Origin: Ophiothrix spiculata | Taxonomy: Eukaryota; Echinodermata; Ophiuroidea; Amphilepidida; Ophiotrichidae | DNA length: 20,867 bases | Assembly (NCBI GenBank): GCA_000969725.1 | Contig: JXSR01S008925.1 | Reading direction: 5' to 3' (one strand) | Part shown: piece by piece, positions 9,180 to 18,679 of the stretch | How positions within the stretch are numbered: the first letter of the stretch is position 1 | Layout of the letters: the number at the start of each line of letters is the position of its first letter | Translations under genes and position numbers: made by a program | Notes under the pieces: model-generated | Told to the model about the DNA's origin: nothing | The model's database searches: none | What the model saw: only the letters and a program-made list of their open reading frames with translations

Positions 9180-10448
9180 TGTGACCGTCCATCCCAAACA
9201 AGCCGTAAATGCAGAAAACTTCATTTTGCACTACAGGTAAAAATATATACATGTCGAGGTCGTAATTTTCTGAATTTTTTTCACAGATTCACAATCCTTA
9301 CTTCAAAACACCAGCAAAGTTTCATTTTAAAATGTTCGGAAATATGATATATATCTGTATTTTTTTAGGAGAATCAACAGAAAATATAGTTCTTACTGAC
9401 CTTCGAACGTGGTTATCTCAGTTATACATTTTACTCACTGACAATATTTTAGGGACCATTAAACTTGACTTCTGGAAATCGAATGAAATTCATCGAGGTG
9501 TTGTTTTAATCCTTATAACAGGCGTTGTGTTATGAGGTAGGACGAATCTGTGTTACACACTGATGTAGAATGGAATTTGCATGTCCTTTCTTTTTAACGC
9601 ATAGCAATTCTTTTCCTGTGTTAAAGTCCCAAGTCCCAGTAAATTAAATATCATTGTAAAGCTATGATTGTTAGGATCGTCAACAAACCACCAAAAAGTG
9701 GATATACAAGGTGGAACAAATGTCATATAGGGTGTAAGTATAGAATTTCATGCAAAAATGGTACCATAATTGATTTCATCATATCTTTATAATTGTATGA
9801 AATTCAATAATCTGACCCTTCGATATATGAAGGGGCCCAGGGGGTGCTATATACTTTTAAATAAACCAAACTTGTAATGAAGGAATTTGCTTCTGTACTG
9901 AGCTATAGTGTGATCAAATATTTTGTTAAAAGTCAATTTGAATTTATTACTACAAATACCAATTTATATGACTTCATCCACAATTCCTTTTCATAATCAC
10001 TGATTTCTCATTTGTTCATAAATAATAACCCTTCAGTAGGTACAACGACAGGTAATAGCCAATGCTTATAATGCACCGTATAGTCGCTTCAATCCATTGT
10101 AATGCATGCATACTTGCTACAACCATGGCATCCTCGCACCCCCACACAGCGCCATTTGAATGCAATTATTTCAATAAGTAAAGAATAATTGAAGATGAAA
10201 CAATGGGGACTTATAGCCGGATAAATTGTCAAGGTAATGGTCCATAAACCAAATCAATTGACCACTCCTATCTGAAATTATGGTAAAAATACTCATGATT
10301 TTTACCTAAAACTGTAACACCTCCACCCTTTTACATACCTCACCTAGTGACAAAGGCCAACATGGTCTTTGCCAATTATAAAAAACACACACACGCACAG
10401 AAGTGACAAGAGGCTGCATTTACGGCTCGTTTGGGATGGACGGTCTCA
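9180..10448 (+). mobile_element. 1.27-kb inverted-repeat DNA element, copy 2
   Basis: Terminal inverted repeats of 37 bp (9178-9214 and 10414-10450, counting the TA) match at 35 positions. The core is GACCGTCCATCCCAAAC followed by AGCCGTAAATGCAG. With TA as the duplicated target, the element runs TGTGACC to GGTCTCA. The left third (9225-9515) and the right end are homologous to the element at 133-574, but this copy has about 850 bp more in the middle. No transposase frame is visible, so it is non-autonomous. Tc1/mariner membership is inferred from TA only. Confidence 0.85.
9523..10370. other. Central segment absent from the related element
   Basis: Homology to copy 1 stops after TTTTAATCCTTATAACA and resumes at AACATGGTCTTTGCC, whereas copy 1 passes directly from TTTTAATACTTAAAACA to TGGTCTTTGCT. 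ACA/AACA is present at both junctions. The 850 bp is therefore either an insertion here or a deletion in copy 1. A weak inverted similarity (AGGCGTTGT and ACAAAGGCC) does not prove a nested transposon. No coding region is seen. Confidence 0.55.
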
Positions 10449-11368
10449 TATGTGTCTTGCATGATGTCATAAATACCTAGTCATAAAAGAGTTAATAAAA
10501 ATTTAATTGAAGCTAAACTAATAATGTTTGAATGACAACATGGTATATGGATGTATGGATTGTTTTAATGCATTGCTTTGATTTATCCAAATAATATTTG
10601 ATTAACCTATTTAAAAGTATTGATTTATCCTATTTAAATTCATCTACATATGAAAAATATGTTCCAATTTTGTAATAAACAATAATGCCTTTCAACTTCA
10701 TTTAGATCCTTTAGATCCAATTTTAGCTATCTTTATATTGAGCCATTTGTTGTCATTCCAATTAATTGAACCATGTGTAAGGCAATATGAAACTTCATTT
10801 ACCCTTTTAGTACCCTTCAGTCTTTCTGTTTCAATTCCTGAATATTTTCTGAATCTATGGGTCCTCCCTCTCTACAAAACACCACTACAGTTTGTAAAGT
10901 AAGTAGAAAGCTTGTGCTTTACTGTTTCAAAAAAATGCAACAGGGAAAACTAAAACAGATTGTACCTCAACTGATGTACTCTAGATTTTTATATTTGTGT
11001 CGCTTTATTAAAGGTTTCAAGGGCATGTTGACGATTCCTTTTGTCTTGAAAGGTTGTATAAACTCAATTCAAAAACAGTGAATGACAAATGCAATAAAAT
11101 TAGATATACAAATTATTCGCTCATTTATTTTCTTTACAAATACCATTCGTTAAAACATTTCAAAGTAAAATAAGTTCTCTCCAGGGTTTCCTTTTTGGGC
11201 AAAGCTCTTCAACTTTACATTTGTCAGTATTACTCAGAACATTGTTGCCTTGATATAATGAATCTAGGCACCCAAAGTTTTGGTAACTCATAAGAAATGA
11301 CATGTGGTCTAAATCGTCAGTTCCAAGGGAAATTCACGATCAGTTTTTGATGGACCTACAAATTTAAG
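10449..11368. other. AT-rich DNA without recognised features
   Basis: The only frame of note, 74 codons at 10857-11081, has no family resemblance and starts in unremarkable sequence. No repeat pair was detected. Confidence 0.5.
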
Positions 11369-11691
11369 TAATAATGATAATAATAATACACACCATTTAT
11401 AGAGCGCCTTATACAACTGTTTCAAAGTGCTGATTCCTATTATTACGCTGCCGTAAGGACACCGTCACAATCATTTCGCATTCTCCTAGGAGTCGCTGGC
11501 CAAGCGCGCGCACCCTATCTGCACTTAGATTGTAATGTTTCCCATAACAGCTTCCCAATAACGCTCGGGTAGACGAAGCAATGAAGATTAAATGCCTTGC
11601 CCAAGGACATAACCCGTTGGCCGTAGTGGGGCTCGAACTCACGACCTACTGATTCGGAGTCCTGCTCTATTCCACTAGACCACACAGGCTC
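11369..11691 (-). mobile_element. tRNA-derived SINE, near full length
   Basis: Read on the minus strand, the head begins GAGCCTGTGTGGTCTAGTGG. It has an A box-like TGGTCTAGTGG (11672-11682) and a B box-like GAGTTCGAGCC (11630-11640), the internal RNA polymerase III promoter layout of tRNA-derived SINEs. The motif CCTTGGGCAAGGC follows (11594-11606), a sequence seen downstream of the head in many animal SINEs. The body ends with GGCGCTCTATAAATGG and an ATT-rich trinucleotide tail (11369-11388). The tRNA-like part cannot fold as a full cloverleaf by eye, so it is not a tRNA gene. No clear target duplication was found. An antisense 77-codon frame lies within it and is spurious. Confidence 0.88.
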
Positions 11692-12529
11692 TATATTATC
11701 GTCATGGTTGTCTGGTAATTAAACCCGAATCGATATCGTGTCTCAGTCAATATATTCCAATACGAGACCTTGACTATACTATACAAAACAGGTCATGTTA
11801 AAAGGAATCATTCCTTTTATACAAAGTATAGTATTATACTGCGTTTTGTTTTGATCTCAACTCATCCCTTCCAAATCAAATCTTACCATCGTCAGATAAT
11901 GTATGTGCTTGGTAACATGAATAGAAAAATCTGTGATAGTACTAGTGTTACTCTGTCTGCTTGGTTATGCACAGATAAGTACTGATTCTCCTGAGGTTCC
12001 CTGAAGGTTATTGCTGCCGTCCAAGGACATTGGCAGTTTTCTGAAACATGCAAATAAATGTGCAGGAAATAATGCAGAATTTTAACATAAGTCGAGGGTT
12101 GTTATTAGCATGAAAGTACATTTTAGAGGAGTAACAGGAGAAGGCAGCTCCTGAATTGTCATGGGTTGAACTGATACAACAAGATTGTTCTATAATAATG
12201 CACACTAAAGGCAAAATAAACATTTATTGGACAATGTAAACAAAATTCCATGGTAAGGGTTTCATTTACAAATAATGGGGCCCTGCTCTCTGGGTTTTTG
12301 TTTACACCACCCAATAAATTATTACTTGGCCTATACTAATGTACTATACTCTTATCAATTTTGAATATGCAGCAAGCAGCCGATTAACACACATAAACCA
12401 ATATGACCATACGGGGAAGTAAATTAGTCCCGGAAATTAGTCAGTATTTTCCGAATCATAACAACGTACCCAATCTTGCTGGATATTCAAATAATCATAT
12501 GTTCCAGGCTTGTCCCAGGCCTTTTAATA
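11692..12529. other. Spacer with a nested hairpin, otherwise nothing recognised
   Basis: At 11776-11834, ATACTATAC and GTATAGTAT bracket TAAAAGGAATCATTCCTTTTA-like arms (10-bp arms at 11799-11819, one-base centre), giving a two-tier inverted repeat. Two short frames (11770-11985 plus, 12008-12223 minus) resemble nothing known. No gene is supported. Confidence 0.5.
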
Positions 12530-13080
12530 TGAGACGCGCGAGAGAGATCGCGCGCAAAAGCGCGTCTAAAATGCCTTTTTAAAGCGCGAAATACCGCACA
12601 TCTCTTTTGAGGTCCAAAGAGCTGTCCAACACTATCACGAATTCGCAAACTCGGAAACTTAAAGAAATATCGTCATCACAAATAATTAACGTGACTAATG
12701 ACCTCAAAAAATTCCTTAACTTGTGCCATTGATATGTAGAAATAATGGAAGCTTACCATATATCATTTTTAATCAGTATCATAAGTCAGGGAAATTTGTT
12801 TTCGTAAAATGCTGGGAAGCGTGGCCATGCATTGAAAATCACGGTGCGATGTAAACATTCGTACATATCTGACGCGTGCTGCTCTACATGATTGTAAATA
12901 CTTTGTTCAAATGGGGCTCTATGTTTTTCAATAATGACGCCCATTGTTTTTTGACAAATAGTCGACTTCAATCTTGATTTTAAAATGACACGGGCTTGTA
13001 ACTTCGAGTGAGATTGCAGTTGCGCATTACTCAAAATTATGTATGCCCATCTATTATGAGGCGATAGACGATGGAATCTT
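12530..13080 (-). promoter_or_regulatory. CpG-dense patch, possible promoter or first exon
   Basis: I count about 30 CpG dinucleotides in 550 bp, against about three in the next 550 bp. Eleven fall in 12531-12600, including the hairpin arms AGACGCGC and GCGCGTCT (12532-12567). On the minus strand a strong splice-donor-like ATGGTAAGC lies at 12751-12759, just downstream of a roughly 80-codon open frame (12786-13034) that begins with TTG rather than ATG and matches no family. Together these could mark a minus-strand first exon. Equally the CpGs could belong to an old transposon. No core promoter element was identified, so the call is tentative. Confidence 0.3.
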
Positions 13081-13160
13081 ATATCTTTTATTTTCTAGCT
13101 AAAACAAATTGACATTCTCATTGTTTCTATTAAAAGATGCAGAATTGGATGCAAAGAATT

Positions 13161-13250
13161 GTTGAAGAAATCATTCTGTATGAGCGTGTTCATCATACCA
13201 CTATTTGGTCTGCCTGACACATGCCATAGTATATAAATAGAAATACTTCA
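13161..13250 (+). repeat. Direct repeat B, copy 1
   Basis: Shares with 14456-14545 GTTGAAGAAATCA, TCTGTATGA, CATACCAC, TGGTCTG and CTGACACATGCCATAGTATATAAATAGAAATACTTC, the last stretch being identical. Weaker similarity continues upstream to about 13130. It forms the left arm of a segmental duplication. The TATATAAATAG inside both copies looks like a TATA box but has no gene beside it. Confidence 0.88.
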
Positions 13251-13635
13251 CCTATTATGTCAAGTGTGGATCTATGTGAAAGGGATGTTGTGTACAGAGC
13301 AGTTAAGAGCATTAACACTCAGTTGAGGTGGATGCGTTTTATCAGAGGAAGACAGAATTCTTGAATCAAAATATATGGTGGAAGGAGCATTGACACTCGC
13401 AAAAAGTTTTCAGATAAAAAGTATTGTTTGTTTTTTGTTAGAAAAGGTTGTGCTGTGCTGTCTCTTAGAAAGGGTTAGTGATGCACAGATGTAGTTTATG
13501 AGAGTGTACTATCATGATAGACAGAAATCTTGAAATATTTCCTATCATGTACACTCTTTAAAACACCTTGTCCTAAAACTAAAACCTAGTGATGTTATAA
13601 ACTTTTAAGTTTAAAAATAAAGCTTAGGACTTCCC
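13251..13635. other. Spacer within the duplicated region; one hairpin
   Basis: AGAGTGTACTATCATGATAG (13501-13520) pairs with CTATCATGTACACTCT (13542-13557), with three or four unpaired bases, around a 21-base loop. No coding region or other element is seen. Confidence 0.6.
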
Positions 13636-13829
13636 TTAATATGTGAGAAGAAAGTAGCACACAAGATGTTGGTTTCAATTCCAGATACTAATTAACATGT
13701 TTTGTTTGTTTGTTTTGTACAAGTAGGAAATGACTCCCCAAAACTTGTCACTTTTTACCTTTAAACAAATGACAACTTTCTGCAAACCCTACCCATAACA
13801 CAACATGTGCACATGTATTGATAACTTAA
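13636..13829 (+). repeat. Direct repeat A, copy 1
   Basis: Nearly identical (about 90% by eye) to 14177-14360. Both begin TTAATATGTGAGAAGAAAG and run through TTTCAATTCCAGATACTAAT, GTACAAGTAGGAAATGACTC and ACACAACATGTGCACAT to TTGATAACT. Small indels in GTTTGTTT and TTGTCACTTTTT separate the copies. Copy 1 ends exactly where the MITE starts. Confidence 0.92.
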
Positions 13830-14176
13830 AGGAGCAATTCATGATCCACTTTTCATCCCAAGGTCAACTCTATCAAAATGGAGTTTTTTAGCTTATAAGA
13901 ATCCTCACGTGGTATATGTTACGATCCCCAAACCAATCTTTCATATGTGCTTGCATTTTTGAGAAAAGTGAGAAAATGTGTCATTTTATAATTATTGTCG
14001 GGGCCCCGACAGTTATTACAACACAGTAGTCTATGGGGATTTTCAAAATGCTGAAAAAGCTTGTAACTGGGAAACTAACTGTCAGAATCAAGCGAAATTT
14101 TCAGTACATATTTATGTTGTTCTCTTCTTTTTATTTAGCTAGAAAAGAGGCCACATCCAAATCATGAATTGCACCT
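13830..14176. mobile_element. 347-bp MITE with TTAA flanks at the duplication junction
   Basis: AGGAGCAATTCATGAT (13830-13845) and ATCATGAATTGCACCT (14161-14176) are 16-bp inverted repeats with one mismatch, flanked by TTAA at 13826-13829 and 14177-14180. TTAA duplication is typical of piggyBac, but a TA target cannot be excluded because TTAA contains it. The interior is non-coding and has a 16-bp palindrome, TGTCGGGGCCCCGACA (13996-14011). The element sits precisely between direct repeats A1 and A2. Confidence 0.82.
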
Positions 14177-14360
14177 TTAATATGTGAGAAGAAAGTAGCA
14201 CATAATATGTAGGTTTCAATTCCAGATACTAATTACATGTTTTGTTTGTTTTGTACAAGTAGGAAATGACTCCCAAAAACTTGTTTTACCTTAAAACAAA
14301 TGACAACTTTCTGCAAGCCCTGCCCATAACACAACATGTGCACATTCATTGATAACTCAA
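14177..14360 (+). repeat. Direct repeat A, copy 2
   Basis: Same-orientation partner of 13636-13829, beginning immediately after the MITE. It is followed by CAATATGTGAAT, which resembles the unit's own start (TTAATATGTGAG), hinting that A is a head-to-tail tandem unit with a third copy only begun. Confidence 0.92.
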
Positions 14361-14455
14361 TATGTGAATTGCTAACCAAGATACCTCGTATATAAAAAGA
14401 GGATGTATTTTTTTTTCTGAAAGAGGCAGCAAGGTTGGGAATACAGGAAAGACAT

Positions 14456-14545
14456 GTTGAAGAAATCAGTCTGTATGAAGATGATCAGCATACCACCATG
14501 TGGTCTGTCTGACACATGCCATAGTATATAAATAGAAATACTTCC
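14456..14545 (+). repeat. Direct repeat B, copy 2
   Basis: Partner of 13161-13250 with about 85% identity by eye. Sequence upstream (AAAGAGGCAGCAAGGTTGGG) also echoes 13132-13150 (AAAGATGCAGAATTGGATG). The order along the region is B, A, MITE, A, B, all in direct orientation. Confidence 0.88.
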
Positions 14546-16311
14546 CTAGTAGCTTGACTTATGTAAAACAGTTGAGGGAATGTCTTATATTATTATACAG
14601 AAATATTATGTCTTATATTCAGCATCCAAAGTTTCATTGTCAAATTAAAACCCTGTTCATCAAAATATTCATATATTTGTTTATTTTTAATTATCGTTGT
14701 CGACAACGATAAATACTGCCCCCTATAGTTGAATATTTAAAATTTGCCTTTTCAGGAGATCTAATGCAAACTGCTAATTTCTTTTGATTTATATGCAACC
14801 TATGATGTGAAAGGAAAGTTTTACAAACAAATCTTTGCACTTTCTTGATAGCATTAATAAATACATTTAGAGAATAGCCTCGTACTCAATATCGTCAGCA
14901 AACAAGATAAAATAAAATAATGTATTTTTTCTAAAAGGTTTTGATCAAATTGTTCCTGGTAATTTACTGTCATTCTGTAACATAATTATGAAGTGTAAAT
15001 CATCTAAAAATAAAATTTCAAAATTTTGCCCAATGCCACTTTAGGCTTTAACAATAAAGTGTTAATCAAGGATTTTGGTGAGGTGGTCAATTTATAATGT
15101 GGAAGACTGCAGTTTATATAATTTGTAGAAATAATTGAACATTCGTTACAGAATTTATAGTTTATAGGTTGGTTGTGACAGTGTTTTGACATTTGTGACA
15201 AATTATATTTGTAAAATCCATAAGTGTATATGTTAGGGCCTGTTTAGTCATCTGTTTTTTCACATCAGATATTCAATACAACAAGTATGTGTGTTTATAG
15301 TATTTTTCAAATATACTCGTGATTAGAACAAGGATTTTGTAAAAATGACATCGTAAAGAACATTTTTTTTTTAAATTCTCAATTGCAGATTTTTATTCTG
15401 TCATAAAATTATCATTAGAGATATGCGCTTTAATTGAAAAACTTATACTTATTGAGAGAATGCTGGCTGAAAATATTCCATATAATAGAGTTTAGTCTAA
15501 ACCGGACCTTTGTCGTAAAGGACCTCTTTAGTGATGATCTTTCATATGCAACTGAAAATTCAATTTTGAAAAATAGGACCACTTTTGCATTATAAGTACA
15601 TCAGCATGACAAGAAGAAGGAACGCTGTATATAAGTAGGTAAAGTTCATGGAATGGATAATTGGGATATCATAGATGTGAGGCAGGAAACCAAAGCCAGC
15701 CGAGATAATGAGCAAATTTACAAAACTATGCAGCCAGAAATTCTGTTCATAGCTCAAATGGAATTAGATTTACCGAGTTTGGATGTAGAACTAACAGGGA
15801 AACTCAGTTGCTCTATATAGTTTGGTTAGTAACGATGTAATGATCATTACCTTGATTTGTACCCTTGATAGCTTTTAAAAAAGAACTTGATAAACTCACA
15901 TGACATGAATTTATTTGCATGCATGCAGAACTATCTCCTATGGGTGTTTTTAAATTCTATCCAAGTTCTCAGATTTAGTACATGTGCCACGATGCAGATG
16001 TAAATAAAAGAAAGCAATTCACTCGAAGCCTAACACTATGTTAGATCTTCAGTTAACTGATCCAATGAGCAGAGACTACTGATAAAAATATCTTTTTATC
16101 ATAATATGAATAGGAAAGTAAATGCATGCTGAAAATTTCAGATGATTCTGATAATCTGTTTTTAAGTTACAAGCCTTAAATTCCTCTTTATGCTATTATG
16201 TTGTAATTACATTTTCTAAATCTAAAGGTAAGTGGGGATGAGGCTGCCGATTGCAGATTGCTCCTTAAAGTATTTTTCATCTCGGTATTTTTGTTGAAAA
16301 AGAGGTTACTC
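14546..16311. other. Long AT-rich stretch; one perfect palindrome
   Basis: No gene, LINE fragment or inverted-repeat element is supported. One minus-strand 65-codon frame (15004-15201) is unremarkable. The notable structure is the 22-bp palindrome at 14691-14712. A T-run lies near 15362. Confidence 0.5.
14691..14712. repeat. 22-bp perfect palindrome
   Basis: The 11-bp arms TTATCGTTGTC and GACAACGATAA meet without a spacer. The central TTGTCGACAA is also the motif repeated in the hAT-like MITE at 7418-7843, but no terminal repeats or target duplication are evident here. Confidence 0.9.
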
Positions 16312-16496
16312 AGGTCTTGTATTTTTAAAATACCTGGTGTGCTTCAAATAGCACTTCTCAAGATATTCAGGTGTGCATTTTGTATCTACTTGTGTATAAT
16401 TTCACCAGATTTTGGTGTGCTGAAAATCACACTCAAGATCATATTAGGTGTGTGATGTTGTGCTATCGCACTCACACACCTTAAAATACAAGGCTT
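16312..16496 (-). mobile_element. 185-bp MITE, GTGTGC-rich family, copy 2
   Basis: This is the inverted relative of 1389-1586, about 80% identical by eye along the full length. Ends are AGGTCTTGTATTTTT and AAAATACAAGGCTT. The flanking octamers GGTTACTC and GGATACAT match at five of eight positions, a decayed or absent target duplication. It lacks roughly a dozen bases around an ACACACCT duplication present in copy 1. Overlapping open frames at 16258-16455 are by-products of the element. Confidence 0.85.
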
Positions 16497-17337
16497 GGAT
16501 ACATGGGGAATGTGGCTAGTGATCTTGGATTGTTCTTTAAGTGTATCTTATATAAGTATCTATATTTGTAGTGTCGTCATTGTTTTAATGTTATTAATTA
16601 CAGAGCTAGGTCAGTGCCAATACTTCCAAGATTATTGCTCATTTTTGACAGATAAATACCAACTGTTTCAGGGAAAAAATGCATTATCTGCTTGATAGCA
16701 TTCTATACTACAGCATACATTTCACTATTTTTGCTAAATCATTTTCTGCCTGATTTGTCAAAATATGATAGCAAACACAAATCATAGACAATACATAAGA
16801 ACAAATTACAGTACCTTTTGATACATGGCATGCTTTTGTAGTCAGGCATTAGTGTCTCTTCAAAACAAGGATGCCAATTTGTCACAGTCCACCACAGTAA
16901 AGTTGGCCATTGGGTAATTTTGTTTCATTGCAAAGTCAAAAACTTCTAGAATATCTTCAACTTTAAAAAGATACTTGATTCAAGTTCATATGATATCCAG
17001 AAGTGGAGTTAGAATATGTAAAACTTTAATTCTTTCAAAGTATTTCAGATTTTTTGAACACCAATGAGTGGCATCTCTGTTTTATACATAATTCCTATTT
17101 GACTATATATAGAAAATGTTGGTTTTCAAATATTTTGGAGCTGAGATGAAAGCTGATATTTTGCAAGGAGTTTGAGAGAGGTATGAGCATTTCAATTCTG
17201 CCAAAACCTTGGTTTTGTCAGGACATACCTTTAACAGGTAACAATACAATTGTCTTTTGCACTGTAGCTCAAGAAGGCAAAATAATTGGTACACTGAAGG
17301 TTCATGATGGATGGCCACATTTTCACAATATAAATTA
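16497..17337. other. AT-rich DNA without recognised features
   Basis: Frames at 16495-16695 (plus) and 17103-17429 (minus) are short. The second runs into the terminal repeat of the next MITE, which argues against a gene. Nothing else was seen. Confidence 0.5.
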
Positions 17338-17697
17338 GGCCAAAAAAATAAATTGTTTGTTTGCCCTCCAGTGGAAAAATTAAAATTTTGGGTCGGTCGG
17401 TTGATCTTTTTTCTTCTTTTACTCTTCACATTTAAAGAATGATGTCAGATCATTCCATGGATTTTATCGTGAATGTCAAGCAATGCAGGGCTTAATCAAT
17501 CAAAGATCGTGGGTCATTATTAAGAGGAAATATGCATTTTATACTTCTAAATGTGATTAATACTGTTAAATTTTACGTTTTCCATCGAAAATATTAAGTT
17601 TTCATATTTTACATGGTTGAAGAAAAAAAATACCTGACCCAAGTTATTGGCATTTTAGGGTCGGTCGCGGAGGGCAAACAACATATTTTTTTAGGCC
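17338..17697. mobile_element. 360-bp Harbinger-like MITE with TTA duplications
   Basis: The left end GGCCAAAAAAATAAATTG, continuing TTTGTTTGCCCTCC, matches the inverted right end GGCCTAAAAAAATATGTTG, continuing TTTGCCCTCC, over about 33 bp with small gaps. Further in, GGGTCGGTCGG (17390) and its counterpart near 17659 are also mirrored. TTA flanks both sides (17335-17337 and 17698-17700). A 3-bp TWA duplication and GG-starting ends are characteristic of PIF/Harbinger transposons. The interior is AT-rich and non-coding. Confidence 0.83.
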
Positions 17698-18021
17698 TTA
17701 TGTGCACAGTATCCTGAAGAAGATGCTGCAAAGACCCATGACTGAAATCAATCAATTTTATGGTGTAAATCAATCTTGGTAACTTATTATAAGCTGTCTA
17801 TTTTACTTTTTCCTTGCTGACAACTCATCATAACATAAACATAACAAATGTCTTGAATCATGAAATATGATGGCAGGAAGGCATCATATGTATACGTCAA
17901 ATAACAATTGTTGCACCAACCAGAGGGTACATCTGATTAGTTTGAATCACAAAATCTGTGAAAGATGGTCCATCCCATTTGCACAAGAAATTCATACAAA
18001 AAGTGTCATCTCAAAAGAAAT
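17698..18021. other. Spacer before the LINE relict
   Basis: No earlier reverse transcriptase motifs are visible in any frame, so the retrotransposon fragment appears to be 5'-truncated close to 18022 or decayed beyond recognition upstream. Confidence 0.5.
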
Positions 18022-18679
18022 ATAAAAGTAAATGTGTCTAAAATAGTGATTAAAGGGATAGTGCACAAAACTTTCAACCAGAAAGAGAGAGTTTGCATTA
18101 AAACAACTGATTGCTCAGAGAGCTCAGAGATAGAAAAGGTAGAAGACTTCAGGTATCTTTAAACTCAGAAGAGGACAGCTGTAGATGTATAAAGGTGCAA
18201 GGAAACTTATAGGTATGGTCCTCTCCTATCCAACGATACCAAGAACACAAAAACCGGCCAAGGCGTTACGTAATTATGACATCATAAAGGTCGTGTCAGG
18301 TCTAAAAATCTGAATTTTGGCAAAATGGCCACCAAAATCAATTTTTTTCTAAATAACAGGATTTCATCAGCTTTTTTGCATATAAAGACGGGAAATGATA
18401 ATTCCAACATGCTACAACATAATCAACATCCACTGGAAGCAGCATGTTAGCAACAGTGAAATCTATGGGGAGCTGCTTAAAGTCTCAGAAAAGAGAACGC
18501 AGCTCTAGAGGGAATGAAAGTGTATTTCAACTTCTGCATTGGGTGCCAGTGCATGGTTCAAGAAAAGCTGGCAGACTAAGACCATCATTGATATCTTGAG
18601 GGAAGATACTGTCCTTGAATCAGACGACATCAAGCACGCAATGAAAGACTGGAAAATCTGGAAAGCCATCTCGATTTGA
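18022..18679 (+). pseudogene. Decayed non-LTR retrotransposon ORF, C-terminal part
   Basis: Fragments in order match the end of a LINE reverse transcriptase protein. First, VNVSK and EKVEDFRYL (ending 18159), like the KVNVSKT and EVEDFKYLG motifs. Then, after a frame change, NSEEDSCRCIK (from 18162). After about 195 unrelated bases come CYNIINIHWKQHVSNSEIYG and ELLKVSEKRTQL (18410-18505, TAG at 18506), like the post-RT segment preceding IRxRRxRLAGH. Then NESVFQLLHWVPVHGSRKAG in a second frame (18513-18572). Finally, DTVLESDDIKHAMKDWKIWK (DTGL...MxDRxxW type) back in the first, ending TGA at 18677-18679. At least three frameshifts, one stop and a missing thumb region make it dead. The family is recalled from general LINE proteins; the clade is not assigned. 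Confidence 0.85.

Noticed and set aside
11625..11691. A tRNA gene on the minus strand
   Set aside because: A and B boxes are present but the arms do not pair well, and the sequence continues into a SINE body with a trinucleotide tail.
12786..13034. 82-codon minus-strand open frame as a gene
   Set aside because: It starts at TTG rather than ATG and resembles no family; kept only as part of the CpG-patch discussion.
13210..13250. Promoter at TATATAAATAG
   Set aside because: The word lies in a duplicated repeat (also at 14525) in AT-rich DNA, with no gene downstream.
17103..17429. 108-codon minus-strand open frame
   Set aside because: It runs through the terminal inverted repeat of the Harbinger-like MITE, so its start lies in transposon sequence.
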